Origin: Woeseiaceae bacterium
Lineage (GTDB): Bacteria > Pseudomonadota > Gammaproteobacteria > Steroidobacterales > Woeseiaceae
Length of the DNA stretch: 64,000 bases
Direction of reading: 5' to 3'
Assembly: GCA_028277185.1 (NCBI GenBank)
Contig: JANQGQ010000012.1
Coordinates: 372,001 to 436,000, forward strand
The notes beneath the pieces were generated by a model. That model was given only the letters and a program-made list of their open reading frames with translations, did no database searches and was not told the DNA's origin. The stretch's first letter is position 1. Each line of letters begins with the position of its first letter. Shown piece by piece: positions 35,449 through 44,649 of this stretch. Made by a program: the position numbers and the translations under genes.

Positions 35449-35608
35449 GTCACGGAATGGTCGGTGGCTTGCATTACAGTGCGATGACGCGACGGCCTGC
35501 CAGGAAATCGTTAACGAAAAGAAAACACGGTTGACATGTGTCGACACAAACTCGCGTGGTGTACTGCCCGCCCGTTAGGCTGCGACGAGTGCCTGATTCC
35601 TGAACTCA

Positions 35609-37186
35609 ATGCCAGAAGAAGAACACAAGCAAAGGCTGAGAGCGAGCGTCGACCCGGAAGTCAGTCTGAACGAGGTCAAATCCAGAGCCGTCACCGGCGC
35701 GGCCAGCCTCGTGCTTCGCCAGATCTTCATTCGAGGGCTCGGTTTCGTCGGGATGTTGATCCTGGCGCGCCTCCTGAGCCCCGAAGTCTTCGGTCTGTTC
35801 GCCATTGCGAGTTTTCTGATCGTGCTGGCGGAGTCCCTGAGCACGCTTGGACTCAATGCCGCGCTGGTTCGGCGGCGGGAGAGCGCCAGCGAGATCGATC
35901 TAAGAACCGTCTTCACGGCTCAACTGGGATTCGTCGCCGTCGCGGGTCTTGGGATCTGGTTCGCTGCGCCCGGCATCGTCGCTCACTATGCGCTGTCCGA
36001 CGAAAGTCTGGCGGTCATTCGGACTATGGCCCTCGTGCTCGTCTTGAACCTGTTTCGGACCGTGCCGGATGTGCTGCTGCAGCGCCGGATGCGCTTCGAT
36101 CTCATCGCTATCGCGCAGAGCCTCGAGTACGTCGTCTACTTCGCCGTCGCGGTAGGTCTCGCCGCGAACGGTTACGGAATCTGGTCGCTCATCGTCGCGA
36201 CGCTGCTGCGCAGTGCCACGGGAGTCGCGCTGATGCTTCGATTCGCACACTGGCTCCCCGTTCCGGGGTTCGATGCGGGCGTGTTTCGCTCACTGCTCGG
36301 GTTTGCCGTACCCATCCAGCTGTCCACGGTCGTGTCGTTGCTTCACAACGCCATCGTGCCGGTCGTGATCGGCTCGCTGTTCGGCGTTGCGGCCGTTGGC
36401 ATAGTCAATCTCGCCCGCACCATTCTGGACGCGGCGCTGCGCCAGCCTCTGCTCATGCTGAGCCGCGTCCAGCTTCGCGTGTCGGGTCGGGTTCAGGACG
36501 ATCCGGTGAAATTATCTCGCAGCGTAGAGACCAGTCTGTTCGTCTCTGCCGGCCTCGCTCTCATCCCCGCCGGACTGTTACTGACCATCGCGGATCGGCT
36601 CGTCCTGCTCGTGCTCGGAGACGCCTGGGTCGAGGCCGTTCCCATAATCCGTTTGCTGAGTCTTGCCTTCGCCGCGTACGCTCTGTTGTTGCCCGCTACC
36701 TCAGCGCTGAAAGCGCTCGGTGACTCGTGGACGGCGTTTAAGGTCAATTTGCTGCTGACCGGGACGGCGCTGCTCGGCACGCTGCTGCTGGCCGAGTGGC
36801 TTGCGGCGACGAGTTTCGGCGTCGCCATGCTGCTGGCCGTGCCCGCGGGCGCGTGGCTGGCGCTCTATCGGGCCTCTCTCGAGATCGACTTTCGTGTCGT
36901 GCCGCAGGTTCTGCCGGTTGCGGCCGCCGCGCTCGTGACGGCCTGCGTTACCTGGTCGATCCTCGAGCTGCTGCCCGGCTTTGCCGGATTGGTTCTGGGA
37001 TCGACAATCGGTCTGGTCGCCGGACTGGTGGCGCTGGCACTGTTGGTCGGGCGGAGACTCGCGGTCGTGGCCCGCAGCGCGTTCGCGTCACGCCCGCGAG
37101 CATTCGGTTCCCGGCTTGCCGGCTGGCTCGACGCACTGGATTCACGATCCCTGATCGAAGCCGCGCGCGGATCGGCTGGCCGGTGA
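35609..37186 (+). CDS. Polysaccharide flippase (Wzx/oligosaccharide translocase family)
   Basis: 525 residues with about 14 hydrophobic segments. The early segment VTGAASLVLRQIFIRGLGFVGMLILARLLSPEVFGLFAI matches the start of lipopolysaccharide/teichoic-acid flippases (ARLLSPxxFGLxA). It would move lipid-linked sugar units across the inner membrane. Followed by an overlapping O-antigen ligase-like gene (4 bp), so the two work together in one operon. Confidence 0.9.
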   Translation: MPEEEHKQRLRASVDPEVSLNEVKSRAVTGAASLVLRQIFIRGLGFVGMLILARLLSPEVFGLFAIASFLIVLAESLSTLGLNAALVRRRESASEIDLRTVFTAQLGFVAVAGLGIWFAAPGIVAHYALSDESLAVIRTMALVLVLNLFRTVPDVLLQRRMRFDLIAIAQSLEYVVYFAVAVGLAANGYGIWSLIVATLLRSATGVALMLRFAHWLPVPGFDAGVFRSLLGFAVPIQLSTVVSLLHNAIVPVVIGSLFGVAAVGIVNLARTILDAALRQPLLMLSRVQLRVSGRVQDDPVKLSRSVETSLFVSAGLALIPAGLLLTIADRLVLLVLGDAWVEAVPIIRLLSLAFAAYALLLPATSALKALGDSWTAFKVNLLLTGTALLGTLLLAEWLAATSFGVAMLLAVPAGAWLALYRASLEIDFRVVPQVLPVAAAALVTACVTWSILELLPGFAGLVLGSTIGLVAGLVALALLVGRRLAVVARSAFASRPRAFGSRLAGWLDALDSRSLIEAARGSAGR

Positions 37187-38604
37187 TTGCGGGGTCCCTC
37201 ATTTTCGTTTACGCACTGTTGATCTGCAGTGCGCCGTTGTCCCGGATCATGGTGGGTCCGATGCCGCTGTACTTCATCGACGTACTGGCGGCAATTGTTT
37301 TGTCGATCAGTATTTCGCAGGCATCCGGGATCGCGCGGCGCAGCGCATACCTGTCGATACCCGTGCTGCTGTTTTGCGTGGCGTTGTTGCCGACGTCTCT
37401 GGCCGAGATGACGCGCATGGGCTTCTCGGAACCGTTCTATCTTCTGGCCCGAACTGTCCTGCACGTACTGACGTTGTGGTCACTCGGTTCGCAACTGTTG
37501 CGGCCAGCAGTCTTTCGCCGCTTCATTATCGGCGCATCGATCGGCCTGAGCATTACCGGCAGCATTGCGATCATGCACTCGCTGCCGACGACCGGACCGT
37601 GGGTGCGGGCTAACGTCATGTCGGTGGAGTTACTGTTTCCGCGCGGCGTCGCGACGCGCTTCGAAGGCGAGGCCTACCTGCCCGCGGAAGTGGAGGCGGA
37701 GCGCGGCAACTCTCTGGTCGGCAAGTCGAATCCCACCGGCATGGTGCTGACCACGCTGTTGCCGTTTCTCCTGGCGGCGCTCCGCCACGCAGGCTTCGGT
37801 TCGGCGGGCCGTGTCGTGCTGCGGGTCGCGCTGACCGTGATTCTGCTGGCGGCACTTCTGACCTATAGTCGTGCCACCTATCTCGGGCTTGCGTTGATTC
37901 TTTTCGCCTATCTGTTCCTGGAGCGCGCCGTCCTCGCGAAGCGTCTGTTGCCCGTCATGCTGCTCGTCGTCGTCGGAATCGCCTTCGTCGGGCCGCAGTC
38001 CGGTCTCTTCAAGTTCGACTTTATCGCCGCCAAGTTCGATCTTACGAACGAGCAGTACGCCGGCAACAACATGTCGAGGATTCTGTCCTACACGCGCCCC
38101 GTGGAGTTGCTACTGCAGGATCCCAGCTATCTCGTGCGCGGTGCCGGGCGCACGTCCCGGAAGTTGCGGGAGGCAGATCCGGACGCGGCCATCCTCGAAC
38201 TCAACGACAACGAAATGCACTCCGTGTTTGCCGCATCGATCTTCTACCGCGGGTTCCCGGCCATGGTGCTGCTGTTCCTGATCTACTACCGTTTCAGCGC
38301 AGCAAGCTATCGCGCAATGCGCTACGGTCGAAGCCAACAATCACCGGTTGCCTGGCTGGCGACAGCCGCATTCGTTGCGCTGCTTGCATTGCTGCCGCAC
38401 TGGGCGTTCGATCACCACCTCGTCAACGGGATTGGCAGCCATGCGCACATGTTCATTCTGTTTGCGCTGGCGCTCGCGAGTACCGAATACACGCGCCGCT
38501 TCGCGCGTGCTGAAAGCCGACGAGCGGAGGGCGTCGGTCCCCTGAAACCGGCCATTGCCGGTCACCGGCGGGTCCGCGCCGGGCTCCGTACGGGTTCCGG
38601 CTGA
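37183..38604 (+). CDS. O-antigen ligase/polymerase-like membrane protein
   Basis: 473 residues with about 10-12 hydrophobic segments. A long extracytoplasmic loop lies before the last segments (about residues 275-355) and an LTYSRATYLGLALILFAYL segment matches the Wzy_C/O-antigen ligase pattern of an Arg after a TYSR motif. It likely polymerises or ligates glycan repeat units. The start is a GTG overlapping the flippase stop (GTGA). The C-terminus is basic. It ends 4 bp from the convergent next gene. Confidence 0.85.
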   Translation: MIAGSLIFVYALLICSAPLSRIMVGPMPLYFIDVLAAIVLSISISQASGIARRSAYLSIPVLLFCVALLPTSLAEMTRMGFSEPFYLLARTVLHVLTLWSLGSQLLRPAVFRRFIIGASIGLSITGSIAIMHSLPTTGPWVRANVMSVELLFPRGVATRFEGEAYLPAEVEAERGNSLVGKSNPTGMVLTTLLPFLLAALRHAGFGSAGRVVLRVALTVILLAALLTYSRATYLGLALILFAYLFLERAVLAKRLLPVMLLVVVGIAFVGPQSGLFKFDFIAAKFDLTNEQYAGNNMSRILSYTRPVELLLQDPSYLVRGAGRTSRKLREADPDAAILELNDNEMHSVFAASIFYRGFPAMVLLFLIYYRFSAASYRAMRYGRSQQSPVAWLATAAFVALLALLPHWAFDHHLVNGIGSHAHMFILFALALASTEYTRRFARAESRRAEGVGPLKPAIAGHRRVRAGLRTGSG

Positions 38605-38608
38605 CCGC

Positions 38609-39631
38609 TCAGTCGTCGTCGGCCAGCGCCGAGACGACGGCGATGGCGTCGATCGGATAGCTGCCGTCGTGCGCCCGAACCGGCTCGAGCTCTGCGTCCA
38701 GCAGGGCAAACGCATCGTCGCGATGCGGCATCATGGACCAGACGATCAGCCAGCGTGCATCCTGCTCGAAAGCGATTCGGGCCAGTTCGACCAACTCGGT
38801 TCGGGTAGGCAAGCGCCAATAGCACTCCCGGCCGGTTTCCCGGCATCGACCGAAGCCCTGCGCGACCAGCGCCCATGCATCGCCCGGACAGTGCTCTCTG
38901 ACGAGTTCGGCCATGCGCTTCGGGTGTACGGCAAGCTTGGCGGGGGAGTAAAGCTTGTCGAGATCGAAATCGCCGCGAATGCCCAGACGCGGCCGCAGTC
39001 GGCTGCGAAACGGATAGCTGCGGACGACGCAGGTCCCGGTGCCGAGGCGCCGCCAGCCGTCGACGTAGTCGGGCAGGCGATCCGGGCCGGAATCGGTCGG
39101 CCCGCCGAGTGTTTCGCCGACGAAAATCGTGATTATCGGTAGCTCGGGATATGCCGCGCGCAGCAGTTCGTAGCCGTTCTCGAGCCGTTCCCAGTCCTTC
39201 GTCTCAGGTTCGTCGCCGAACTTGAGCGCGGTGACGGCCGGATGACGATAAACGGCGTCGTACGGCCATCCGTCTCCGGCCTTGTCCCATCGACGGCTCC
39301 CCGGATTGCCGACGGTGATGATGGCGCGCAGACCCGCCTCCTGAATGTGATCGAGAAAGATCAGTTGCTTGTCGCGGATCCACGCATGCCGCTTGCTGTC
39401 CTCGAGGTCGGCGACCGGTGCGGTAGCGGGTATGACCAGGCCGGTGAAACCGTGCTGCCTGGCTGCAGCGACGATGCGGCGGCTGTACTCGGACCATGCT
39501 TCGAGGCTGGCGCTCTCCATCCACGTGTCGCGGTCGTACTTGACGACCGCAAAGACATGGTCGAAGGCGGCAGCCGGCGTCAGCACGAGCAGTGCGCACA
39601 GGCCGGGGAGCAGGCGGGGTGTCCATCTCAC
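38609..39631 (-). CDS. Exported TIM-barrel glycosidase-like protein (putative)
   Basis: 340 residues from a GTG that gives a signal peptide (RLLPGLCALLVLTPAAA). The mature part has alternating strand/helix segments, with HGFTGLVIPATAP, LRAIITVGNPG and TALKFGDEPETKDW, where Glu residues after a strand (GDEPE) look like an acid/base site; late LIVWSMMPHRDDAF could be another strand end. The order suggests a glycoside-hydrolase-like TIM barrel, but I cannot name a family. Other starts upstream read through the sorting-signal gene. It may trim the polymer made by this locus (inference). Confidence 0.6.
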   Translation of the reverse strand: MRWTPRLLPGLCALLVLTPAAAFDHVFAVVKYDRDTWMESASLEAWSEYSRRIVAAARQHGFTGLVIPATAPVADLEDSKRHAWIRDKQLIFLDHIQEAGLRAIITVGNPGSRRWDKAGDGWPYDAVYRHPAVTALKFGDEPETKDWERLENGYELLRAAYPELPIITIFVGETLGGPTDSGPDRLPDYVDGWRRLGTGTCVVRSYPFRSRLRPRLGIRGDFDLDKLYSPAKLAVHPKRMAELVREHCPGDAWALVAQGFGRCRETGRECYWRLPTRTELVELARIAFEQDARWLIVWSMMPHRDDAFALLDAELEPVRAHDGSYPIDAIAVVSALADDD

Positions 39632-39665
39632 GGCCAGGGGCCGTTGCCCGGATTTTCGGTATCGG

Positions 39666-40400
39666 TCAGGCCGCAAGCGCCGGCCGCGACAAACGTCGAC
39701 GGACGGTAAACGCCAGGCCGCCGAGTGCCGACAGCAGCAGCAGCGCCGCACCCGGGATCGGAATAATGCTTACTTCGATGACGAGCCCCTGGAATTTCTT
39801 CTGAATCCAGGCTGTCGTCGCCGCCTGCGTCGTCGTTGCAATCAGGTTGTTCTGAATGTTGATGCGTGCCGAGTTGGATGCCATCGCCCATGCCGTCATG
39901 AAGTCGAGGCTGGTGGTCAGGTCCCAGGTACCGTCGCCGCCGGGTGAGGTGGACGACAGCGGGCCCGTGGCGTCGATGTCCTGAATGAAACTGATCCCGG
40001 GATCGTCCAGGTTGAACGCGCCCAGCTCCGCCAGAGCGCTGACGCTTGCATCGGAACCCGGGGTCGTGAAGAAATCCCCGACTTCGCGAACCGTAACCGT
40101 GCCGAGCCTGACCTGATCGTTGAGGCCGAAGACGTCGAAGACGATGTTCGAGTTGACGCTCACGTCCTGGGGTTGGCCGTTGTTCGATTCGGCGCGAAAC
40201 GTCGTCGGCGAGAAGAACAAATTGTTACCGATTACGGTCGGTGTGCCGTAGAGGGAGAAACCCGGTTGCTCCGTATCGATCACAAATCGTACGTCGGTGC
40301 CGAACAGCTCGAGCATGACGGCGTTCGCCGACTGCGCGTACCCCGCAGCAATCAGCGCGATTGCCAACCATGCCCGGTGTTTGAATCTTTGTGAGGACAT
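39666..40400 (-). CDS. VPLPA-type C-terminal sorting-signal protein
   Basis: 244 residues. A signal peptide (AWLAIALIAAGYAQSANA) starts the protein and the C-terminus has VSIIPIPGAALLLLSALGGL followed by RRRLSR: a P-x-P motif, a hydrophobic helix and a basic tail, the tripartite tag recognised by exosortases. The mature domain is beta-rich (FDVFGLNDQVRLGTVTVREVGDFF) and unrecognised. The tag fits the XrtD-type enzyme encoded 14 kb away. It is divergent from the DUF2341-ExbB operon across a 267-bp gap. An ATG four codons earlier is possible. Confidence 0.85.
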   Translation of the reverse strand: MSSQRFKHRAWLAIALIAAGYAQSANAVMLELFGTDVRFVIDTEQPGFSLYGTPTVIGNNLFFSPTTFRAESNNGQPQDVSVNSNIVFDVFGLNDQVRLGTVTVREVGDFFTTPGSDASVSALAELGAFNLDDPGISFIQDIDATGPLSSTSPGGDGTWDLTTSLDFMTAWAMASNSARINIQNNLIATTTQAATTAWIQKKFQGLVIEVSIIPIPGAALLLLSALGGLAFTVRRRLSRPALAA

Positions 40401-40667
40401 CGCCTGCCGCATGTCTCGAAAGCCATCCAAATATTGAACCGTTTCTGAAAGATGCCAGTCGATTATGTACTCAATGTGTGTTTTGCGTGAAAGCTTGCAG
40501 AAGGCAGAGCTAACGGGAGCGGCTTGAATTCCCGTTCCGCAATCCAGGCGAAGATTTAACACAACGGGAACATTTAAGTCGGTTCAATTCCACAATGCGC
40601 GCGTACCTTCGCGCGCTGGCGCCCGGGATGAAGGCGCTGCGAACCGCCAGAATCACAAGAGAGCGAT

Positions 40668-42509
40668 ATGTCGAAACCAATCGTCCGTTGGGTCGTCGCG
40701 GCGGCCGCACTGCTGTTGTTCCAATCCAGCGTGTACGCCGAAGGCTGGTGGTCCGACGACTGGGCGTTCCGAAAAGAAATCGGCTTCGATCTGACGCCGA
40801 CGGCCGGCGACGTTTCAGGAGACCAGACCGACGTTCCGGTGCTGATCCGCCTCAGCGTCGGGAATTTCGCGTTCTTCGACGATGCGAAGCCCGACGGCTC
40901 CGATCTCCGCTTCATCGCATCCGACGATCTCACACCACTCGAGTTTCACATCGAGCGCTATGACGCGCAGTATCAGCTTGCGCTGATCTGGGTACGCGTG
41001 CCGCTGGTGACCGGGGGCGCGAATACGGATCGTATACATATGTATTACGGGAACCCCGACGCGGTTTCGGCAAGCAATCCGGAGGGCGTTTACGATGCTC
41101 TGCAAACGCTGCTCATTCAGTTTTCGGAGCCGGACGCAGTCGGCGACAGGACGGCGTACGGCAACGGCGCGGCTACGAACACCGCCACGATTATCGAAGG
41201 CGGTCTCATCGCGGGTGCGGCTGCCTTCGATACGGAAACGGTTCTCGAAGTTCCGTCGTCGGCAACTCTTGCCGTCTCCTCCGAGTCCGGGTTCACACTG
41301 AGCGCGTGGCTGCGACTGGCGGAAGCGACGACAGCCGAAGCCGCGTTCGTGACACTGGTCGATCCGATCACCGGCAATCGCATCGAGGTAACGGTTGACG
41401 GCGATCTTCCGTCGCTGAGCGCGATTGTCGACAGCGTCGTGTCGGAGACAACGGCAACCGCGACGCTCACTCCCGGATCGTGGCATCACCTCTCCGTGCG
41501 CGGCGATGCCGACGGTCTGGACCTGCTCATCGACGGTTTGCCGACGGCGACACTTCCCGTGACCGGGCTGGACTACGCTGCCACCCTGAGGGTCGGCGCT
41601 ACGGCGCTGAATCCGCTGGCCGTCGCCGGCGACGTCGATCAGATCGGGTTTTCCACGGTCGCCCGAACGGATGACCGGATCCGCTTCGCCGCCCGCAACG
41701 AAGCGGCCTTTTCGACGCTCGTCGTCTATGGCGCCGACAACAGCAACGACGCGGGCGCGGCGGGCGGTGAGTCGTATTTCGCGACGACGCTGCGCAACGT
41801 CACGGTCGACGGCTGGGTGGTCATCGTCATCCTGATGGTCATGGCCGTCATCTCGTGGATCGTGATGTATCTCAAAGGCCAACTGCTCACCCGCATCGAG
41901 CGCCAGAACACCCGCTTTCTCGCCGAGTACAGCAAGCTCGTCGGGGATCCGCTGGCGCTCGACCGCGACGTCCCGGAACTCGATGCAATGGAGGAAGAAT
42001 CTTTGCTCTCGTCGGCGCTCGAGGATCCCGAAAGCTACCATCCGTCAACCTTGTTTCCGCTCTATCACGTCGGTTCGATGGAGGTGAAAAAGCGCATTGC
42101 CCAACAGTCGCCGGCGGTGGGAGCAGCGGCGAGCGGTTTCACGGCGCAGACTATCGGTGCAATCGGCGCGTCTATCGATGCAGCCCTGGTTCGCCAGCGG
42201 CAGAAAATGAACCGACTCATGGTCTTGTTGACCATCGCGATCTCGGGCGGTCCGTTTCTGGGACTTCTCGGCACGGTGATCGGGGTGATGATCACTTTCG
42301 CTGCGATTGCCGCCAGCGGCGACGTAAACGTGAACAGCATTGCGCCCGGCATCGCTGCGGCACTCGTGGCGACGGTCGCCGGACTGGTAGTGGCAATACC
42401 CGCGCTGTTCGGCTACAACTGGCTGGGTAGCCGCATCAAGGACATCGACGCAAACACACAGGTCTTCGCCGACGAGTTCATCAACAAGATCGCAGAACAC
42501 TACAACTGA
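40668..42509 (+). CDS. DUF2341/LamG-like - ExbB/TolQ/MotA fusion protein
   Basis: 613 residues. A signal peptide (ends SVYA-E near residue 24) is followed by a DUF2341 domain (about 45-145; DVPVLIRLSVGNFAF, LEFHIERYDAQYQLALIWVRVP, HMYYGNPDA), then a LamG/concanavalin-like region (about 170-350; FTLSAWLRL, WHHLSVRGDADGLDLLIDG). A transmembrane helix lies near 383-401 (WVVIVILMVMAVISWIVMYLK), and a MotA/TolQ/ExbB proton-channel domain covers the rest (FLGLLGTVIGVMITF; GIAAALVATVAGLVVAIPALFGY). ExbB proteins form the pentameric motor channel with ExbD. The long periplasmic N-terminal domain is unusual for ExbB and could bind glycans. It begins the operon with ExbD and TonB-like genes. Confidence 0.9.
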   Translation: MSKPIVRWVVAAAALLLFQSSVYAEGWWSDDWAFRKEIGFDLTPTAGDVSGDQTDVPVLIRLSVGNFAFFDDAKPDGSDLRFIASDDLTPLEFHIERYDAQYQLALIWVRVPLVTGGANTDRIHMYYGNPDAVSASNPEGVYDALQTLLIQFSEPDAVGDRTAYGNGAATNTATIIEGGLIAGAAAFDTETVLEVPSSATLAVSSESGFTLSAWLRLAEATTAEAAFVTLVDPITGNRIEVTVDGDLPSLSAIVDSVVSETTATATLTPGSWHHLSVRGDADGLDLLIDGLPTATLPVTGLDYAATLRVGATALNPLAVAGDVDQIGFSTVARTDDRIRFAARNEAAFSTLVVYGADNSNDAGAAGGESYFATTLRNVTVDGWVVIVILMVMAVISWIVMYLKGQLLTRIERQNTRFLAEYSKLVGDPLALDRDVPELDAMEEESLLSSALEDPESYHPSTLFPLYHVGSMEVKKRIAQQSPAVGAAASGFTAQTIGAIGASIDAALVRQRQKMNRLMVLLTIAISGGPFLGLLGTVIGVMITFAAIAASGDVNVNSIAPGIAAALVATVAGLVVAIPALFGYNWLGSRIKDIDANTQVFADEFINKIAEHYN

Positions 42510-42538
42510 CGTGACCCGACAACCCAGCGAGTCAGCCC

Positions 42539-42943
42539 ATGAAAGTACAGGCCGAGAACGAACCGTACGACGAAATCAACATTACGCCGATGCTCGACCT
42601 CGCGTACGTGTTGCTCGTTATCTTCATCATCCTGACGACGGCGACCGTACAGGGCATCAAGGTCAACCTCCCGAAGGCCAGCGCGCAGCCGAGCCTCGCC
42701 GAGTCGATAACGAAGGCTATTACGATCACGGCCGACGGAACGATATTCCTCGACACTTACGCCGTATCGATGACCGAGCTCGAAACTCAGCTCCGGAATT
42801 ACAAGGCCGTTACGCCCGACTTGCCGGTGATCGTGAAGGGAGACGCCAAGATCCAGTACGAGCGCGTGATCGAAGTGCTGGATCTGCTCGGCAGACTCGA
42901 AATCACCCAGGTCGGGCTGGTGACGCAGCGAATCGTGAAGTAG
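42539..42943 (+). CDS. ExbD/TolR biopolymer transport protein
   Basis: 134 residues, standard length. After an N-terminal NEPYDEINITPMLDLAYVLLVIFIILTTATV (single TM helix with the conserved Asp of ExbD, at DLAYVLLVIF), the periplasmic domain has VIVKGDAKIQYERVIEVLDLLGRLEITQVGLVT. It forms the ion-conducting dimer inside the ExbB ring, converting proton flow into movement of a TonB-like partner. It follows the fused ExbB gene by about 30 bp and precedes the TonB-like gene. Confidence 0.93.
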   Translation: MKVQAENEPYDEINITPMLDLAYVLLVIFIILTTATVQGIKVNLPKASAQPSLAESITKAITITADGTIFLDTYAVSMTELETQLRNYKAVTPDLPVIVKGDAKIQYERVIEVLDLLGRLEITQVGLVTQRIVK

Positions 42944-42973
42944 TACGGTGCTGCGATCGGGACGTGTTGAGCG

Positions 42974-43630
42974 ATGAACCGCTGGAAGGTGCTGTGGAAG
43001 CAGTATCGGAACGTGCTGTTGACCTCGGCCGCGATCGTCGTCGGGGCCATCGCGCTGACCCTGGCCGTCGTCGGGTGGCTCAGCCAGCCGGCGCCCGAGC
43101 CCAAGCGAGTCGTCCAGGAGATTTCACTGGTGCGACCGCCGCCGCCACCGCCGGAGCCGGACGAACCGCCACCGCCGCCGCCCGAAGTCGAGGAAGAAAT
43201 CGATTTGCCGGAGCCGGAACCCATGCAGGAACCAGTGCAAAGCGATGAGCCGCCGCCGGGCCCGCTGGGTCTGGACGCGGATGGAACCGCCGGTGCGGAC
43301 GGTTTCGGCCTGATGGCCCGACGCGGCGGCCGGGACATCCTGGCGTCCGTCGGCGACCGGTTCGGCTGGTACGCAGGTCTGCTGCAGCGCGATATCCTCG
43401 ACCACCTGAGCGATGTCGAACGGCTGCGCACGCGCGGCTACGACGTCAACGTGCGCCTGTGGCTCGATCGCAGCGGGGCCGTTCGGAACATCGAAATGGT
43501 CAGCGGCTCAGGCGATCCGGAAATCGACCGCCTGATCAGTCAGACGCTGACGTCGATCGCAAGCGTCGAAGAGCCGCCGCCCGCGGACCTGCCGCAACCC
43601 GTGTTGCTGCGCGTTCGCTCGCGCCTGTAA
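42974..43630 (+). CDS. TonB-like energy transducer
   Basis: 218 residues. An N-terminal TM helix (LLTSAAIVVGAIALTLAVVGWL) is followed by a Pro/Glu-rich periplasmic region (PPPPPPEPDEPP and EIDLPEPEPMQEPV), a glycine-rich linker, and a C-terminal domain (VNVRLWLDRSGAVRNIEMVSGSGDPEIDRLISQ) like TonB_C. It should couple the ExbBD motor to an outer-membrane protein; which one is not visible in the operon. The two TonB-dependent receptors in this window are far away. Confidence 0.85.
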   Translation: MNRWKVLWKQYRNVLLTSAAIVVGAIALTLAVVGWLSQPAPEPKRVVQEISLVRPPPPPPEPDEPPPPPPEVEEEIDLPEPEPMQEPVQSDEPPPGPLGLDADGTAGADGFGLMARRGGRDILASVGDRFGWYAGLLQRDILDHLSDVERLRTRGYDVNVRLWLDRSGAVRNIEMVSGSGDPEIDRLISQTLTSIASVEEPPPADLPQPVLLRVRSRL

Positions 43631-43650
43631 CGTCAAAGGAAATATTCGGA

Positions 43651-44289
43651 ATGCCCACAACGACACTTCGAATCGGACTGGCCGTCGCGGCGCTGACGCT
43701 GGCCGCTCCCGCCGGTTTCGCGCAACAGACGCGGGACGCGGGCGCGGACGGCCGGCTGCAGGCCATGGTTTCGCAACTTACCGCGGAGCGAGCGTCGCTC
43801 CTGGCGGACAAGCAGCGCCTCACGCGCGAACTCGACGCGGCGAAAGCCGAACTCGAAGCTCTGCAAGGACAATACGACGAGGCAAGCGGCGAGCTTCTGG
43901 CCACGTCGCGCAGTCTGGTCCGCAATCAGGCGGAGCAGGAGCAGACGTCCCGGCAGCTGGAGCGCACCGAGGAACGGCTTGAAACTCTGATCGGCGAGTT
44001 TCGCGAAACGATCGACCTGCTCGGCGAGACCGAGACCGAACGCAACGAGTATCGCGTCCGGTTCGAAACGCGGGACCGCGAGTATCGGGCCTGCGTTAAG
44101 AGCAACAATGAGATGTACGCGACGAGCAGTGAGATTCTCGACGCCTACGACAGGCACGGTTTGTTTTCGCGGGCGATGAAAGCTGAGCCTTTCCTGAAGC
44201 TAAAACGCAATCAAATCGAGAATTTGATCGACGACTATCGCTACGAGCTGGAAGATCAGCTATTGGAAGCCGACCTGGCATCCGACTGA
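43651..44289 (+). CDS. Periplasmic coiled-coil protein (unknown)
   Basis: 212 residues with a signal peptide (AVAALTLAAPAGFAQQ). Residues about 35-150 form a long heptad-rich coiled coil (ASLLADKQRLTRELDAAKAE, ETIDLLGETETERNEYR), ending in YRACVKSNNEMYATSSEILDAYDRHGL and a helical C-terminus. I know no named family; such proteins often act as periplasmic tethers. It is the last gene of the ExbB-ExbD-TonB run, before hairpins that may end the transcript. The role is probably structural for this motor (inference). Confidence 0.7.
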   Translation: MPTTTLRIGLAVAALTLAAPAGFAQQTRDAGADGRLQAMVSQLTAERASLLADKQRLTRELDAAKAELEALQGQYDEASGELLATSRSLVRNQAEQEQTSRQLERTEERLETLIGEFRETIDLLGETETERNEYRVRFETRDREYRACVKSNNEMYATSSEILDAYDRHGLFSRAMKAEPFLKLKRNQIENLIDDYRYELEDQLLEADLASD

Positions 44290-44291
44290 AC

Positions 44292-44312
44292 CCGGCGCCG
44301 TGCCGGCGCCGG
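44292..44312 (+). terminator. GC-rich hairpin after the coiled-coil gene
   Basis: CCGGCGCC-GTGCC-GGCGCCGG, a perfect 8-bp stem with a 5-nt loop, starts 2 bp past the stop of the coiled-coil gene. It may separate the motor operon from the EPS/exosortase genes; no T-run is seen. Confidence 0.45.
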
Positions 44313-44649
44313 CGAACGGCGAAGAGCAGTGCCCTTAAGAGCAACAAGCTAAGACAACTCGCCAGCGCGTCTCTTGCACTGGCCCGATTCACGAGAGAGT
44401 GACGCGAAGGACAGTTACGTCCTTCCGGTCTTTCGCCTGCGCTTGCGGTAGTCAATCGGCGCGAAGCCGCGCCTGACATCGCAACGTATCCCGAACGAAA
44501 TACCCGACCGAAACGTATCACTTACGTTTGCGTAACGTTGCGCATCGAATTCTTACAACAAACATCATATTCAAGACATACAAAATCCATACACCGTACG
44601 TACGTTATGTCGCGCACAACGAAACAGACAGACCTTGGGGAAGTAAACC
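44313..44649. other. Intergenic region with hairpin and dyad, no gene
   Basis: About 340 bp that carries no supported gene. It holds a 7-bp hairpin (GAAGGAC/GTCCTTC, 44406-44425), the AAACGT/ACGTTT dyad and several ACGT repeats towards the RHH-like gene. It becomes A+T-rich near 44540-44600 and probably contains the promoter of the EPS/exosortase operon. Confidence 0.5.
44511..44529. promoter_or_regulatory. AAACGT-N7-ACGTTT dyad, candidate operator
   Basis: A perfect 6-bp inverted repeat with 7-nt spacer, 120 bp upstream of the RHH-like gene, with additional ACGT-containing repeats nearby. It could be the binding site of the RHH-like regulator itself (inference). Confidence 0.35.
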
